Of a stretch of DNA of 64,000 nt, positions 32,557 to 43,742 are shown piece after piece. The translations under genes and the position numbers were made by a program. Position 1 is the first letter of the stretch. The number at the start of each line of letters is the position of its first letter. Source of the stretch: Corylus avellana (taxonomy: Eukaryota > Streptophyta > Magnoliopsida > Fagales > Betulaceae); NCBI RefSeq assembly GCF_901000735.1, contig NC_081542.1, positions 20,413,093 through 20,477,092 on the forward strand, in the 5' to 3' direction. The notes under the pieces are model-generated. The model was given only the letters and a program-made list of their open reading frames with translations, was not told the DNA's origin and ran no database searches.

Positions 32557-33189
32557 ACAAAAAATTAATAAAATAGTAAAGTAAATAATTTCGTTTAATA
32601 CTAAAAGAAAATTACAAGAAGCCCCTCTCGATAATACGCAAGCAATGCTTTCGTAAGAGATTGACGTCACTAATGATCAAATCATCTTTTGATTTCTAAA
32701 ATTTTGTTATGTATTAATGCATCAGCATGTGGGTTGACCACTAATAGTTTAACAACCCAAATAATGTCTGCAAGCCAGTTGTAAGCATTCCAAGTTTCTA
32801 TGCATGAAAATTATAGCCCAACAACTCCCAACACTTATTTTAATAAGCTTAAACAAAAATAATATGAAATTTAAAATTTTATCATCACAGAATCAATCAC
32901 GAAATATTATGAAATAAATAAATCAATCAACACAAACAAATTTTAATGACAAAGTGAAAACCCTTTGAACAACTCAAAAATAAAACCATTATGAAATAGC
33001 CTAAGCAGAAAATTAATTTTCTATAGAAGAATGAGAAATTACAAATTGTTTAGACTTATAAAATTTTTGCAAAAGGCACACATTTCTACTAAGCAAACGA
33101 CCTGCTTACCTTATACCACAATAGTACTTCTCCCAAAATTTATGGAAAATTCTTCTACTTGACCTTCTTCGCTTGTATGGACTTAATGG
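32557..33189. other. Intergenic, AT-rich
   Basis: Upstream of the ankyrin gene's candidate promoter. No gene or repeat recognised. Confidence 0.4.
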
Positions 33190-34130
33190 AATCTTCTTTT
33201 ACCACACACCACATAAACATTTAGAGGATGAAAGGGAGATTATTAAAACATTGGAGTATGGAATTACTCCATGTGAGCAGTGTGGAATAGTGATGAGATA
33301 AAAGTTCAATTTATAGCAATACTCTTAAAATTATATATCCTCTCTTAAGGTCACTCAGGATTTAAGGTCTCTACCCAATATTGTTGATGAAAACTATGAT
33401 TATTTCTTTTGAACTTACTGAGAAAAATTATGATCAAGTTCATGGTTTATTAGAAGTAGAAGGTGGCTTGGCGGGATCTCATGGGTACAGAATAAAAAAT
33501 GTTGTTATCGCGCACAATAATGATGAACAGTATATAGAATCGAAAAGAAAGAAAGTCGAGACACAGATTTAACGTGATTCGGCAATGTTCCTACGTCTAT
33601 AGAGAGGCGGCTGTATTTTTCTCTTAATGATTCAGGGTTACATCATAACATATATATAGAAAAAACCCATAAATCCTACTTGTACAAATGTATTAAGAAA
33701 ATCTCCAAAATATTCCGGCAACAATTTTGGTTGAACGAAGAATCTCCTGCGACAGGTAATATTTTGAATGTAATATTTGTGATTTATTTTGGATGCTAAG
33801 AATCAATTATCAATTTCTTGATGAGTGAATACACTTTTTATTCTTCGAACCCGACAGTTTTTGTGTGGACCATAAAGATCATGATAAATCTCTTTCACCA
33901 AGAACAATTAAAGAAGCGTGCAAGATCTTTCTTCCAACTACCTACTTTCGAAAGATCAGAAGCATATCCAAAAATAATAAATGTTATCCTGCTGAACCTA
34001 TGTGTGGATCACAATAATTGAATGTAGGTATCCTTATCTCATTTAGCAGCCTATGTGTGGATCACAATAATTGAATGTAGGTATCCTTATCTCATTTAGC
34101 AATGCCATTAATTGGACTTGTCGTTATCTA
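33190..34130 (+). repeat. Segmental duplication, copy 1 (partner 39290-40360)
   Basis: This copy and its partner share, in the same order, CACCACATAAACATTT, GAGGATGAAAGGGAGAT, AGTATGGAATTACTCCATG, CTCTCTTAAGGTCACTCA, GGTGGCTTGGCGGGATC, TTTATTTTGGATGC, CAGTTTTTGTGTGGACCATA and ATCCTTATCTCA. Copy 1 has its own stretch at 33560-33740 that does not align. No protein is recognised; the short frames beginning MSEYTFYSS in both copies are shared because the DNA is shared. Within it, ACCTATGTGTGGATCACAAT to CATTTAGCA (about 33995-34103) is itself duplicated in tandem. Confidence 0.85.
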
Positions 34131-34371
34131 TATATATCAAACTTATCAATTGCGGGTAAATTGTGTGAAAATAATGTTCAAACTTGAAACTATTTTTATA
34201 ATATTATTTTAAATTATTAATTATTTTAAAAGATTAAAATAACACAACATAATAAATTTAGGTTACGTTTGATATGCACGATTGATTCAGAGGGTGCTAG
34301 AATTCATTTTATGAAGAGGAAAGTGTCTCGTGGCAGCTGTTATAAGATCAGGAGCTTGTACTAAAATAATA

Positions 34372-35014
34372 CGGAAAACTTTACTTACCCCCATGAACTT
34401 TTTCGCATTTTGCAAACACCTTCCAACATTCAAAATCTTTCACTTTGATGTAGCAAACTTTGATTTCTTTCTACTTTCCCCATTCCATTAGGATTTTCTG
34501 TTAAATCCTAACGGAGGGGTGTTAAATTCTTAAAATACCCTTAGTTTTTCTTAAAAATTAATTATTTAAACAAAAAACTTTTGACCCGTGGGTTCACCGG
34601 TGGATCTAATCCACCCATATTGTGACCCACGGGTCATAATTAAAACCAAAACAAAAAAAAAGAATAGACGGTGGGTGGGTCACTTGCGGGTCACTTGTGA
34701 CCCATGATGGGTCACCAAGTGACCCAACGGAGGGTCACTTGTGACCCGCTGTGGGTTAGTGACTCACAATGGGTCACTTTTTTTTTTAATATAATAATTT
34801 TTTATTTACAAATAAGGGTACATTTAAAATTTTAAAAAAATTTAAGAATATAAAGGTCTTTTACTTATTTTACCGTTTGATTTAACTGCAATATTTAATG
34901 GTAGAAAGTATTTGGAACGGAACAAAAGTTCAATACACTAAAGTGAGATATTTTGAATGTTGGGAACTGTTTGCAAAAAGCGCGAAAATTGATGAGGATA
35001 AGTGAAGTTTTCCC
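34372..35014. mobile_element. Mutator-type MITE with 9-bp target duplication
   Basis: Inverted ends of roughly 100 bp: left CGGAAAACTTTACTTACCC, right (inverted) GGGAAAACTTCACTTATCC. Both are followed by a TTTTGCAAACA tract, CCAACATTCAAAAT and CACTTT. The nine bases AAAATAATA flank both sides (34363-34371 and 35015-35023), as for Mutator-like elements. The centre (34580-34770) is packed with GGGTCAC/GTGACCC motifs. No transposase. Confidence 0.85.
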
Positions 35015-35023
35015 AAAATAATA

Positions 35024-36074
35024 ATACATTCAACCATAATCAATGCAAACAATCAAGTAATTAAGACGATAACTACGGCCCTACACTAAGAGAGGCGTGA
35101 GATTTGAGACACCATGCATGGGAGGAGAGAGCAAACCCTCCCTTATATTCCTTTCTTCCTTCTTCCCTTTCTCATTCTCGTCTCTTTAAGGCCTTAGTTT
35201 GCTTTATCGAAAACATTACCGGCCTCTTTTGAGGCTCTATCTTACATATCAAACCCTTCACCAAAGGTCCACAGTTAATACCAATTTTTCACCGTCTCTA
35301 CAGTGTCTAAAGACGAATCTGTTAAGGTTATCTGCTTGAAATTTTAAGAAGCTAGATTTACGTTTTTAAGCCATGAGAAAATCCGTGGGCCTAACTTATC
35401 TCATAAAACCGGTTCAATAAGAAAAGTTTACCCATTTTTTATAACCGATAAAAAGAGACCAATTTGAATATTAATTTTCCTAAATAATATTAATCCGTAA
35501 CTCTGGACGTACGAAACGTGGCATCCTTGATATCACCTAAAAAATACGACTTCTTCTCTCTGCTCATATCTCTCTCACCAAGACAGTTAGATTCTTTATT
35601 AGTTAGTTGTCTATAGTTTGAGGGCCAGAGGGAGAGGAAAAAATAAATATATAACTGGCCAATTAGTGGTCCTCGTTTCACATTTTAAGATTAAGTAAAC
35701 TGTACAAATCAAATATTGTCTGAAGGACAGATATAGTTGTATATTTTTTATGCCAAAACGAGTAATTAAAAATCACTTTATTTAGTTTTGCTAATGAATT
35801 TTAAAAGACACCATATATCGGATTATCTAGTTTTTTTTTATCTATATCATTTAAATTTTATTTTTTATTTTTTTTGTAAGGATTGTATTTTTTTCAAAAG
35901 AACTATTGGGAAAAAAAGAAATGTGGAGAGAGAAATAATACGAGTAAATTTTGGGAAAAGAGGAATGTTTAAGAGAAATAATATGAGAAAAATTTGAGTA
36001 GAGATGTGGAAGAAAATTTTGGGAAAAAAGAGATGTGGATACATAAATAATATATTAATAAAATGAATGTGTGA
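35024..36074. other. Intergenic with dispersed repeat fragments
   Basis: 35370-35440 resembles the LTRs of the TRIM at 42495-42826 (GGGCCTAACTTATCTCATAA, AACCGGTTCAATAAGA). 35490-35600 (minus strand) resembles 49400-49500 (GGATCC/ATATGAGCAGAGAGAAGAAG). 35880-36120 has repeated GTGGAGAGAG/GGGAAAAGAG motifs. No gene recognised. Confidence 0.5.
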
Positions 36075-36623
36075 ACAGTGTCGGTGAATGCAACAAAAAT
36101 GTATTTTGCATTTGAGATACATAATTTAAGTAGATAGTTTTTTAGTGTTTTGCTTATTTATTTTAGATAAAAATAAAAAATAACTAAGCCATTATAAGTG
36201 CTTTAGAAGTAGAAGATGGCTCGGTGCATTGGATCAATTTCTTGATGTGTAAGACACCTTTTTTTATTCTGACCCGTCAGTTTTTGTGTGGACCATAAAA
36301 CAAGAGGTCCTTAGTTGTTAGTACAATGGAAGAGATAGATACTAAAACTAGGGCTACTATTGCATAATTTTGATTCTGTGAGCATGTAGTACTCCTTACG
36401 TGTATGGACCATGAAACTAGCTAGACATCCATTGCCTTTCGTATGATTCCTTTGAGTTTCTGTGATTTGGATTAAGTATGGTCAAATAATAATTGTTGTA
36501 CACCCCTAAAAGCTAGGAATGTACTAGAAATGCATTTGTAGCGGGGATAGAAAAGCTAGAAAATTATTGTCTATTTGAGAAAGTTGTGAAGAATTGGGCA
36601 GTGGCAAAAGATGTGATTCACTA

Positions 36624-36866
36624 TGTTAAGAATATTACTTGTTATTTACTTTTTTAGGTATTATTAGTTTACTAGGTTTACCTTTTCTTATTCTACTAGG
36701 TTTACCTTTCCTTAATCTATTAGGTTACTTGCCTCTCTATAAATAGAGGCATCTGTATTCATTATTATTATTAGAGTCAATACAATGTAGTCCATTGTGT
36801 GCTTTCGCTCTCTCTCTCTTCTCTCTCTTTCTTCCGCTTCTAATATATTATCCAATATATTTAACA
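36624..36866 (+). mobile_element. Solo LTR, 243 bp, with target duplication CACTA and empty site
   Basis: Opens TGTTAAGAATATTACTTG and closes ATATTTAACA. Five-base duplication CACTA lies at 36619-36623 and 36867-36871. A TATA-like CTCTATAAATAGAGGC lies at about 36735, then a (CT)n run. Unit 2 of the tandem duplication shows the uninterrupted site (GATTCACTGGAATATGCTGC at about 38034). The insertion therefore came after the duplication, or was lost without trace from unit 2, which is less likely. The duplication sequence happens to spell CACTA; this is not a CACTA transposon. Confidence 0.92.
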
Positions 36867-37129
36867 CACTAGAATATGCTGCAGATCTAAAAACTAATTG
36901 AAATAGTGACGTTCAAAGAGTTTAACAAAGCATAGATAAAATTTGGATGAAAGAAATTTCTCATTATATCTATGACATTGTTTTGTTAAAGCAATTAACA
37001 AGCTCTATTTTTATGATATGAATAAAGAAGATGCATTGTTATTATAAATAAACAAATGCAATATACCATCCATTTCTCGTATTGGATTAATTTATTAATT
37101 AAGGGTCTCCAATACAGGACAATTTATCT

Positions 37130-37480
37130 TTCTATTTTAAATTTGATTATCCTATCATACATATCTTTCTAAATAGATAAGGTATTTGTTTCTCTCATAT
37201 TAACTGATGAGTCTATTGTTGATTTATTATCCTATCACATATATCTTTCTATACAGCTATATATCGATCTATTTGTCTCCTATTAACGGATGAGTCGATT
37301 GTTGATTTATTATCCTATCATACATATCTTTCTATATAGCTATTTGTTTGACTCTTATTAATTGATCAGTCTATTTTTTTCTTTTTTTTTTCTTTTTTTT
37401 TATTGTATTTGTCCATTTCATGTTAACTTATCAGTCTATTGTTGATTCATCATCTTGTCGTACATCACTCTTTATACAGG
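37130..37480 (+). repeat. About 78-bp minisatellite, block 1
   Basis: Degenerate units contain TTATTATCCTATCAYAYATA, TCTTTCTATACAGCTAT, TTTGTCTCYTATTAACTGAT and GAGTCTATTGTTGATT. About four copies occur here. Further blocks lie at 38290-38683 and 38784-39180, and inverted copies at 50490-50660. Confidence 0.85.
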
Positions 37481-38289
37481 TCCATATCGGTGAATGCAAC
37501 AACAATGTATTTTGCATTTGAGATACATAATTCGATGTAGATAATTTTTCAGTGTTTTGCTTATTTATTTTAGATAAAAAATAAGAAAATGACTAAGTCA
37601 TTGTGAGTGCTTTAGAAATAGAAGATAGCTCAGTGCATTGGATCAATTTCTTGATGTGTAAGACACCTTTTTTTATTCTGACCTGTCAGTTTTTGTGTGG
37701 ACCATAAAAACAAGAGGTCCTTAGTTGTTAGTACAATGGAACAATGGAAGAGATAGATACTAAAACTAGGGCTAATTACTATTGCATAGTTTTGATTCTA
37801 TGAACATGCAGTACTCCTTACGTGTATGGACCACGAAACTAGACATCCATTGCCTTTCGTATGATTCCTTCGAGTTTCTATGATTTGGATTAAGTATGGT
37901 CAAATAATAATTGTTGTACACCTCTAAAAGCTAGGAATGTACTAGAAATGCCTTTGTAGCAGGGATAGAAAAGCTAGAAAATTATTATCTATTTGAGAAA
38001 GTTGTGATGGATAGGGCAGCGGCCAAAGATGTGATTCACTGGAATATGCTGCAGATCTAAAAACTAATTGGAATAGTGACATTCAAAGAGTTTAACAAAG
38101 TATAGATATAATTTGGATGAAAGAAATTTCTCATTATATCTATAATATTGTTTTGTTAAAGCAATTAACATGCTATTTTTTTGAGATGAATAAAGAAGAT
38201 ACATTGTTATTAAAAATAAATCAATACAATATACCATCCATTTCTCATATTGAATTAATTTATTAATTAAGGGTCTCCAATACAAGACA

Positions 38290-39180
38290 ATTTATCTTTC
38301 TATTTTAAATTTGATTATCCTATCATACATATCTTTCTAAACAGATTAGGTATTTGTTTCTCTCATATTAACTGATGAGTCTATTGTTGATTTATTATCC
38401 TATCATATATATCTTTCTATACAGCTATCGATCTGTTTGTCTCCTATTAACTGATGAGTCTATTGTTGATTTATTATCCTATCATATATATCTTTCTATA
38501 CAGCTATCGATCTGTTTGTCTCTTCTTAACTGACAAGTCTATTGTTGATTTATTATCCTATCATACATATCTTTCTATGTAGCTATTTGTTTGACTCTTA
38601 TTAGTTGATCAGTCTATTGTTCATTTTTTTATTGTATTTGTCCATTTCATGTTAACTTATTAGTCTATTGTTGATTCATCATCNNNNNNNNNNNNNNNNN
38701 NNNNNNNNNNNNNNNNNNNNNNNNNNNNNNNNNNNNNNNNNNNNNNNNNNNNNNNNNNNNNNNNNNNNNNNNNNNNNNNNNNNTTTTTTTTTTTTTTTTT
38801 TTTTGTTCTTTTTTTAATTGTATTTGTCCATTTCATGTTAACTTATTAGTCTATTGTTGATTTATTATCCTATCATATATATCTTTCTATACAGCTATCG
38901 ATCTATTTCTCTCCTATTAACTGATGAGTCTACTGTTGATTTATTATCCTATCATATATATCTTTCTATACAGCTATCGATCTGTTTGTCTCTTATTAAC
39001 TGACAAGTCTATTGTTGATTTATTATCCTATCATACATATCTTTCTATGTAGCTATTTGTTTGACTCTTATTAGTTGATCAGTCTATTGTTCATTTTTTT
39101 ATTGTATTTGTCCATTTCATGTTAACTTATTAGTCTATTGTTGATTCATCATCTTGTCGTACATCACTCTTTATACAGGT
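38290..39180 (+). repeat. About 78-bp minisatellite, blocks 2 and 3 around a gap
   Basis: The same unit continues on both sides of the 100-N gap at 38684-38783. The sequence after the gap largely repeats that before it. The gap is probably an unresolved tandem array, and true copy number is unknown. Confidence 0.85.
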
Positions 39181-39289
39181 ATTTGTCCCATTTGATTTCA
39201 GGATTGGTTGTAAATGATTATAATAAAATCAAATCAAATTTGTGATGCAACCAAAGAATCTTATTTTTATGCACCAAATGTTGCAAAAG

Positions 39290-40360
39290 ACCACACCACA
39301 TAAACATTTGGAGGATGAAAGGGAGATAATTAAAATGTTAGAGTATGGAATTACTCCATGTGAGAGTGTGAAATAGTAATGCGATAAAAGTTCAGTACGT
39401 AGCAATACTCTTAAAATTAATAAAAGTTCAGTTTATAGCAATACTCTTACAATAACCCTCTCTTAAGGTCACTCACGATGTAAGGTCTCAACCCAATGTT
39501 GATGAAAACTATGGTTATTTCTTCTGAACTTATGGAGAAAAATTATGATCAAAGTGCATGGTTTATTAGAAGAATAAGAAGGTGGCTTGGCGGGATCGAT
39601 CTCATGGGTATAGAAGAAAAAAAATAAATTGAAGTCAACATAATATAATAGTTTTAAATTTCTCAAAATTCATTTTCTCATAATAGCCTCCAATAAATAT
39701 ATTGATTTTTTTTTTTTTTTTTTTTGTTGTCTAATATTGATTTTGCATGGTATAAATGGAGTGATAAATCTAGAAATAATGCGAAAAGTGAAAGGAAAAT
39801 AGTGGAAGAAAGAATACAAGAAATTAATATGGTTCAACCTTAATGGTCCACCTCTAGTACCACAGAAAAAATCTCATTTGCTTCAATTAATAACACAAAT
39901 TTATACGTTCAACAAATTTTATACAAATTGAAAGTAGAAAATTAACTATTATATAATATATTGCATGAAATATTGTGATTTATTTTGGATGCTAGGAATG
40001 AATTATCAATTTCTTAATGAGTGAATACACTTTTTATTCTTCGGAACCGACAGTTTTTGTGTGGACCATAAAGATCATGATAAATCTCTCTCACCAAGAA
40101 CAATTAAAGAAGCGTGCAAGAATCTTTCTTCCAAGTATATTACACAAGACGTGCTTTCCTAAGATTAGAAGCATGTACAAAAATAATAAATGTACATTCA
40201 ACCATTATCAATGCAAACAATGAAGTAATTAATTAAGACGATAACGTACAACAGGCCCTCCACGTGATCCTGATGAACATGTGAGTGGATCACAATAATA
40301 GAATGTAGATATCCTTATCTCAATTTGCAATGTCATTAATCAAACTTGTCAACTACGGGT
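39290..40360 (+). repeat. Segmental duplication, copy 2 (partner 33190-34130)
   Basis: Direct-orientation partner of 33190-34130, about 6.1 kb away. It has a private AT-rich stretch at 39610-39960. The two copies flank the tandem duplication and minisatellite block. Confidence 0.85.
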
Positions 40361-40774
40361 AAATTGTTGAAATAATGTTAGAACTTAAGATTTTTTTTTT
40401 TATAATATTATTTTAAATCATTAAATCATTATAAAATTATTTAAAAATTATATATAAAACGCAATATCTCTTTAATTTTACAATATAGAGATTACATATT
40501 ATTTGATTTATTTTTCATCTATGACCAAATAAAACATGTTAATTTCTCTTTTTGTGGAATAAGATATATAGTTCCTCACTTTAATGTTCAGACTTTGCAA
40601 ATGATCACGATCAAATCAAAAAAAATCATTGAATATTCTTTAGGATTTTTTTTTTCTTTTTCTTTTAGGTTTTTTAAGTAATCAGGGTCCATGCAGGGTA
40701 ATATTGAATATTGATTATATGGACATACACTGCTCTGATGCTTAACTAATATATATTTTGTTTTGCGGCATGCA
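40361..40774. other. Intergenic, AT-rich
   Basis: Nothing recognised. Confidence 0.4.
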
Positions 40775-41000
40775 AGATCTCATTTTCATCCGCGGGAAAA
40801 CGTTGGGAGTCGCGGGAATGCTACTGTGGTACGAGAGCATGTCTAAAGACTTCATGGAAAAACACGAATCCGGGAAGGCGGTTCTTTGGATGCTCTAAAT
40901 ATGACGAAGGATCACCTTGCGGTTATTTTAAATGGTACGATCCTTCTATTTGTGCACGCGGCGCCCATCTTATACCTGTTATGAGAAAATATAATAAATT
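40775..41000 (+). pseudogene. GRF-type zinc finger gene fragment
   Basis: After a possible AG acceptor (GCATGCAAG), the frame reads ISFSSAGKRWESRE, then CYCGTRACLKTSWKNTNPGR, RFFGCSKYDEGSPCGYFKWY and DPSICARGAHLIPVMRKYNK. This is the GRF zinc finger: CxCG, the TSW-NPGRRF core, a third cysteine, and CGYFKW. The tail matches small uncharacterised plant proteins of the At4g04775 type. GRF fingers bind nucleic acid in some proteins; the role of these small plant members is not established. No start codon in frame or clear downstream donor was found, so I treat it as a fragment. It could be the first exon of a longer gene whose later exons resemble 43340-43742. Confidence 0.7.
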
Positions 41001-41399
41001 TAGTTTACGTTTGGTATGCAGAATGGCTATTTTATTAGAAAAAAAAATGATATTTTTATTATGAATAAAAGAAAGTTGAATCGAATAGCCTTGATATTAG
41101 AGTATATGATAATTTACGAATACAATATTCGGAATACACATTTCTTCATGAGCAAAGCGAATGACTATTTCATTCAACGAAGAGATATTACAAAACCAGC
41201 AGTAATATATACTGCGTATATACTCTCTTAACATATTTCGGACCTACGTGAACCACTAAACAAGATCGAACGGGGAGGGAGATAGATAACTAAAGTTCAG
41301 ATAATAAGTACAACATATTTGTTTTTGATAAATATTATGATTTCAACCGTGGGGAATGTCAGTTTTAAGATGATTACCATCTCATGTATTTATTGATTC

Positions 41400-41472
41400 T
41401 AGATTGGCAAAAGACCAAACACACCGCAAAAGCCGCCGATGGTTAAACCGTCCCCAACAAGCCCTGGCCGAG
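41400..41472 (+). pseudogene. Decayed second copy of exon 2 of the 43-kb gene
   Basis: TTGATTCTAG|ATTGGCAAAAG through AAGCCCTGGCCGAG|GTATAT matches exon 2 of the three-exon gene (43340-43411) including its splice sites. Relative to the exon at 43340 a base is missing in the AAAAAGG run, shifting the frame. It lies 400 bp downstream of the GRF finger fragment, which suggests the finger and this exon once belonged to one gene. Confidence 0.75.
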
Positions 41473-42494
41473 GTATATTTTTAAATATTAAAGGTTGCGT
41501 TTGGGGAATTTGGCCAACCTACTGCATTCACAATTGCAGCTGTCACATTTAGTTGACTTAACAGGTATTAATTTGTTTGTCTTCTTAATTGTGTCCATCA
41601 TCACCATCGCCTATGTTTACTTGTCATTAATTGTGTCTGATTAATCCTAGTACGTCGATTATAATTAGTAAAATAAATACAATATTAATTCAATTTCAAA
41701 CATTAAAGATACCCAGTGAATTCCTAGCTCACATTATCAAAGGGGAAATTGCTTTCAGTTCTGATCATAGATATCATTACTATGTCACTTTCTTTTGTTA
41801 ATTGTTAGTGATTTGGAACCAATTAAGGTTCAGTGAGGTCCTGCGAGAAAGAACTCTAGCGTCGGGCCGTCGGCTGTATGATGAAAGGGCTTCATATTTG
41901 AATAATTATTCTCATGTTGATATTTTCAGATTGATGGTTTCTCTTTTATCTTTAGTTTTTATATTATACTATTTCTAGAGTATTTAGATTGACTAGAGTT
42001 TTAATTATCCTTTTTATTTTAACAACATATAGAAACTTGTCAATAGATTTTAGGACCTTTATTGGATAAGGCTTTCAGGGCTTTTCTTAGGGTAATATTA
42101 TTTGAGGGAGTAATGCCACTCTTCATGTCCGTGTGATAATAGGTGTAAAGAGTAACATTATTCTATTTGAGAGAAAGTCACTTCAAACATATCACATTGG
42201 TTGATGTCAAATAAGAGTGTAAAAAATAACATTATTCATTATATTTACTACTGCTAATCTTCACATTTACTTATCACACTCATGTTACACCAACAAATTA
42301 ATATGATTATCTTAAATAGATCTCATGTGAGCAATTTATCGAACACGAGTTTAAGAATTGGGTATGGTTGTCCGTTCGCATGCTTGATTGATAGGAATGT
42401 ACAGAGGCAGATGGCAAAATCCTAATACTTAATTTCGGTTGATTTTGATGGTTACAACGTAACCTTTAAAAAAGTGACATGTATCTCTTAGCAT
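41473..42494. other. Intergenic
   Basis: No gene or repeat recognised between the decayed exon copy and the TRIM element. Confidence 0.4.
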
Positions 42495-42826
42495 TGAAGA
42501 AATTCGTAGACCTAACTCATCTCATAATACTGGTTCAATAAGAGAGTGTTGTTCATTCCTTATAAACATGCCCAAGATCTTGTTCACAAGCAATGTGAAA
42601 ATATTTCTCAACACTCTCCCTCACGTGCAGACCGATATTTTTCGTGGTCCTTGTCACGGACTAAGTAGTGTGGGCCCCCATTCTTTCTGTGGTAGGCTTT
42701 GATACCATGAAGAAATTCGTGGGCCTAACTCATCTCATAAAACCGGTTCTGTAAGAAATGGTTGTCCATTCCTTATAAACATGCTCAAAATCTTGTCCAC
42801 AGGCAATGTGAGACTATTTCTCAATA
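42495..42826 (-). mobile_element. TRIM retrotransposon with target duplication AGCAT
   Basis: Two short LTRs (42495-42613 and 42718-42826) open TGAAGAAATTCGT and close TTTCTCAACA or TTTCTCAATA. The five bases AGCAT flank both sides (42490-42494 and 42827-42831). Reading the minus strand, the upstream LTR is followed by TGGTATCAAAGCC (initiator-Met tRNA primer site, plus-strand 42705-42717). Before the other LTR is the purine run GTGAGGGAGAGTG. The 104-bp interior has no coding capacity. A related fragment lies at about 35374-35440. Confidence 0.92.
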
Positions 42827-43026
42827 AGCATATGGTAAGCACATGTATTTTTAATATAATGTGTCTCTCACTTACTTTTTAATATCATTGTTAGAATATA
42901 TAAAAATATATTTTTTTTTTATAGTCTATATTTGGTTGATATTGAAATATTCCCTATTTAAGGCCCTATTGGTGACGTTGGTCGTTTGTGCTAGACTAAT
43001 TACACTTACTTATTCTACAAGGGCAA

Positions 43027-43742
43027 ATGGCGCCTAAACGACCTTGGAGTCCTTCGCCCAAAGATGATGGGGATTCTAATCCCCACGAGGAAGAAGACCC
43101 TCCCCACCGTAGCAAAAAAAGAAAAGAGTCTAATCCCCACGAGGAAGAAGACCCTCCCCACAGTACACGACGGCGAAATGACAAAGGTTTTCCTTTAGTA
43201 ATGTTAATTTTTTTTTTTTTTTTATATATATATATATATTTTTAAAATTGATGTATCTTTTAAATTTATATTTAAATTTTTGATACATCATTCGTAATGT
43301 TGGGTGTATAGGAGACTAACTATATTTTTTTTATTCTAGATTGGCAAAAAGGACCAAATACACCGCAAAAGCCGCCGATGGCTAAACTGTCCCTAACAAG
43401 CCCTGGCAAAGGTATATTTGTTGGCGCAATTTGCCTTATTATTAAATTGCTATGTTAATTATGTCGTTTAAGGTGTCAATCTAAACAAAGAATGTTATGA
43501 TTAATTTATTGTTGAATATAGCAGAGTCCAAGCGACCACGGAGGGAGAGTTCGCCGTCCACAGCAGAGGAGACTCCAGCTTGGTCTAAGCTGATGACGGC
43601 ACGTTTTGACAATCATTTCAAACTGCTGGAGACTCAGCTCGCAGAAGTGCAAATTCAGATTGGTGCCCTCACTAGCACTATGGGGGAATTTCATTCTGCA
43701 TTTAATAATCCTCAACGGATACCATCTACTGATGAGGATTAG
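43027..43742 (+). CDS. Small three-exon gene, 150 residues, function unknown
   Basis: Exons 43027-43186, 43340-43411 and 43522-43742 have GT-AG introns, matching phases (both introns after the first codon base) and a total of 453 bp. The protein starts MAPKRPWSPSPKDDG. It carries the acidic motif SNPHEEEDPPH twice, 18 residues apart (54-bp DNA repeat at 43075 and 43129), separated by a basic KKRK stretch. Exon 2 encodes DWQKGPNTPQKPPMAKLSL. Exon 3 begins with basic SKRPRRE and ends in a probable coiled coil (FDNHFKLLETQLAEVQIQIGAL). The basic clusters suggest nuclear localisation. I do not recognise the family. A decayed copy of exon 2 downstream of a GRF zinc finger (40775-41472) suggests a link to GRF-finger proteins. 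Intact frames and splice sites argue for a real gene, but the start could lie further upstream. Confidence 0.6.

Larger units (their letters stand above)
36075..38683 (+). repeat. Tandem duplication, unit about 1.2-1.4 kb
   Basis: Unit 1 runs from about 36075 and unit 2 from about 37489 to the gap at 38684. Both contain, in order, CGGTGAATGCAAC, GTATTTTGCATTTGAGATAC, GATCAATTTCTTGATGTGTA, CAGTTTTTGTGTGGACCATA, ACTCCTTACGTGTATGGACC, GGTCAAATAATAATTGTTGT, AATATGCTGCAGATCTAAAA and a minisatellite at the right end. Unit 1 is longer because it contains a 243-bp solo LTR. No coding sequence recognised. Confidence 0.9.

Noticed and set aside
33818..34021. Short frame MSEYTFYSS..., similar to one at 40017
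   Set aside because: The similarity follows from the DNA duplication, the frames diverge after about 40 codons, and no domain is visible.
36619..36871. CACTA at both ends read as a CACTA transposon
   Set aside because: The five bases are a direct target duplication around a TG...CA LTR, not inverted termini.
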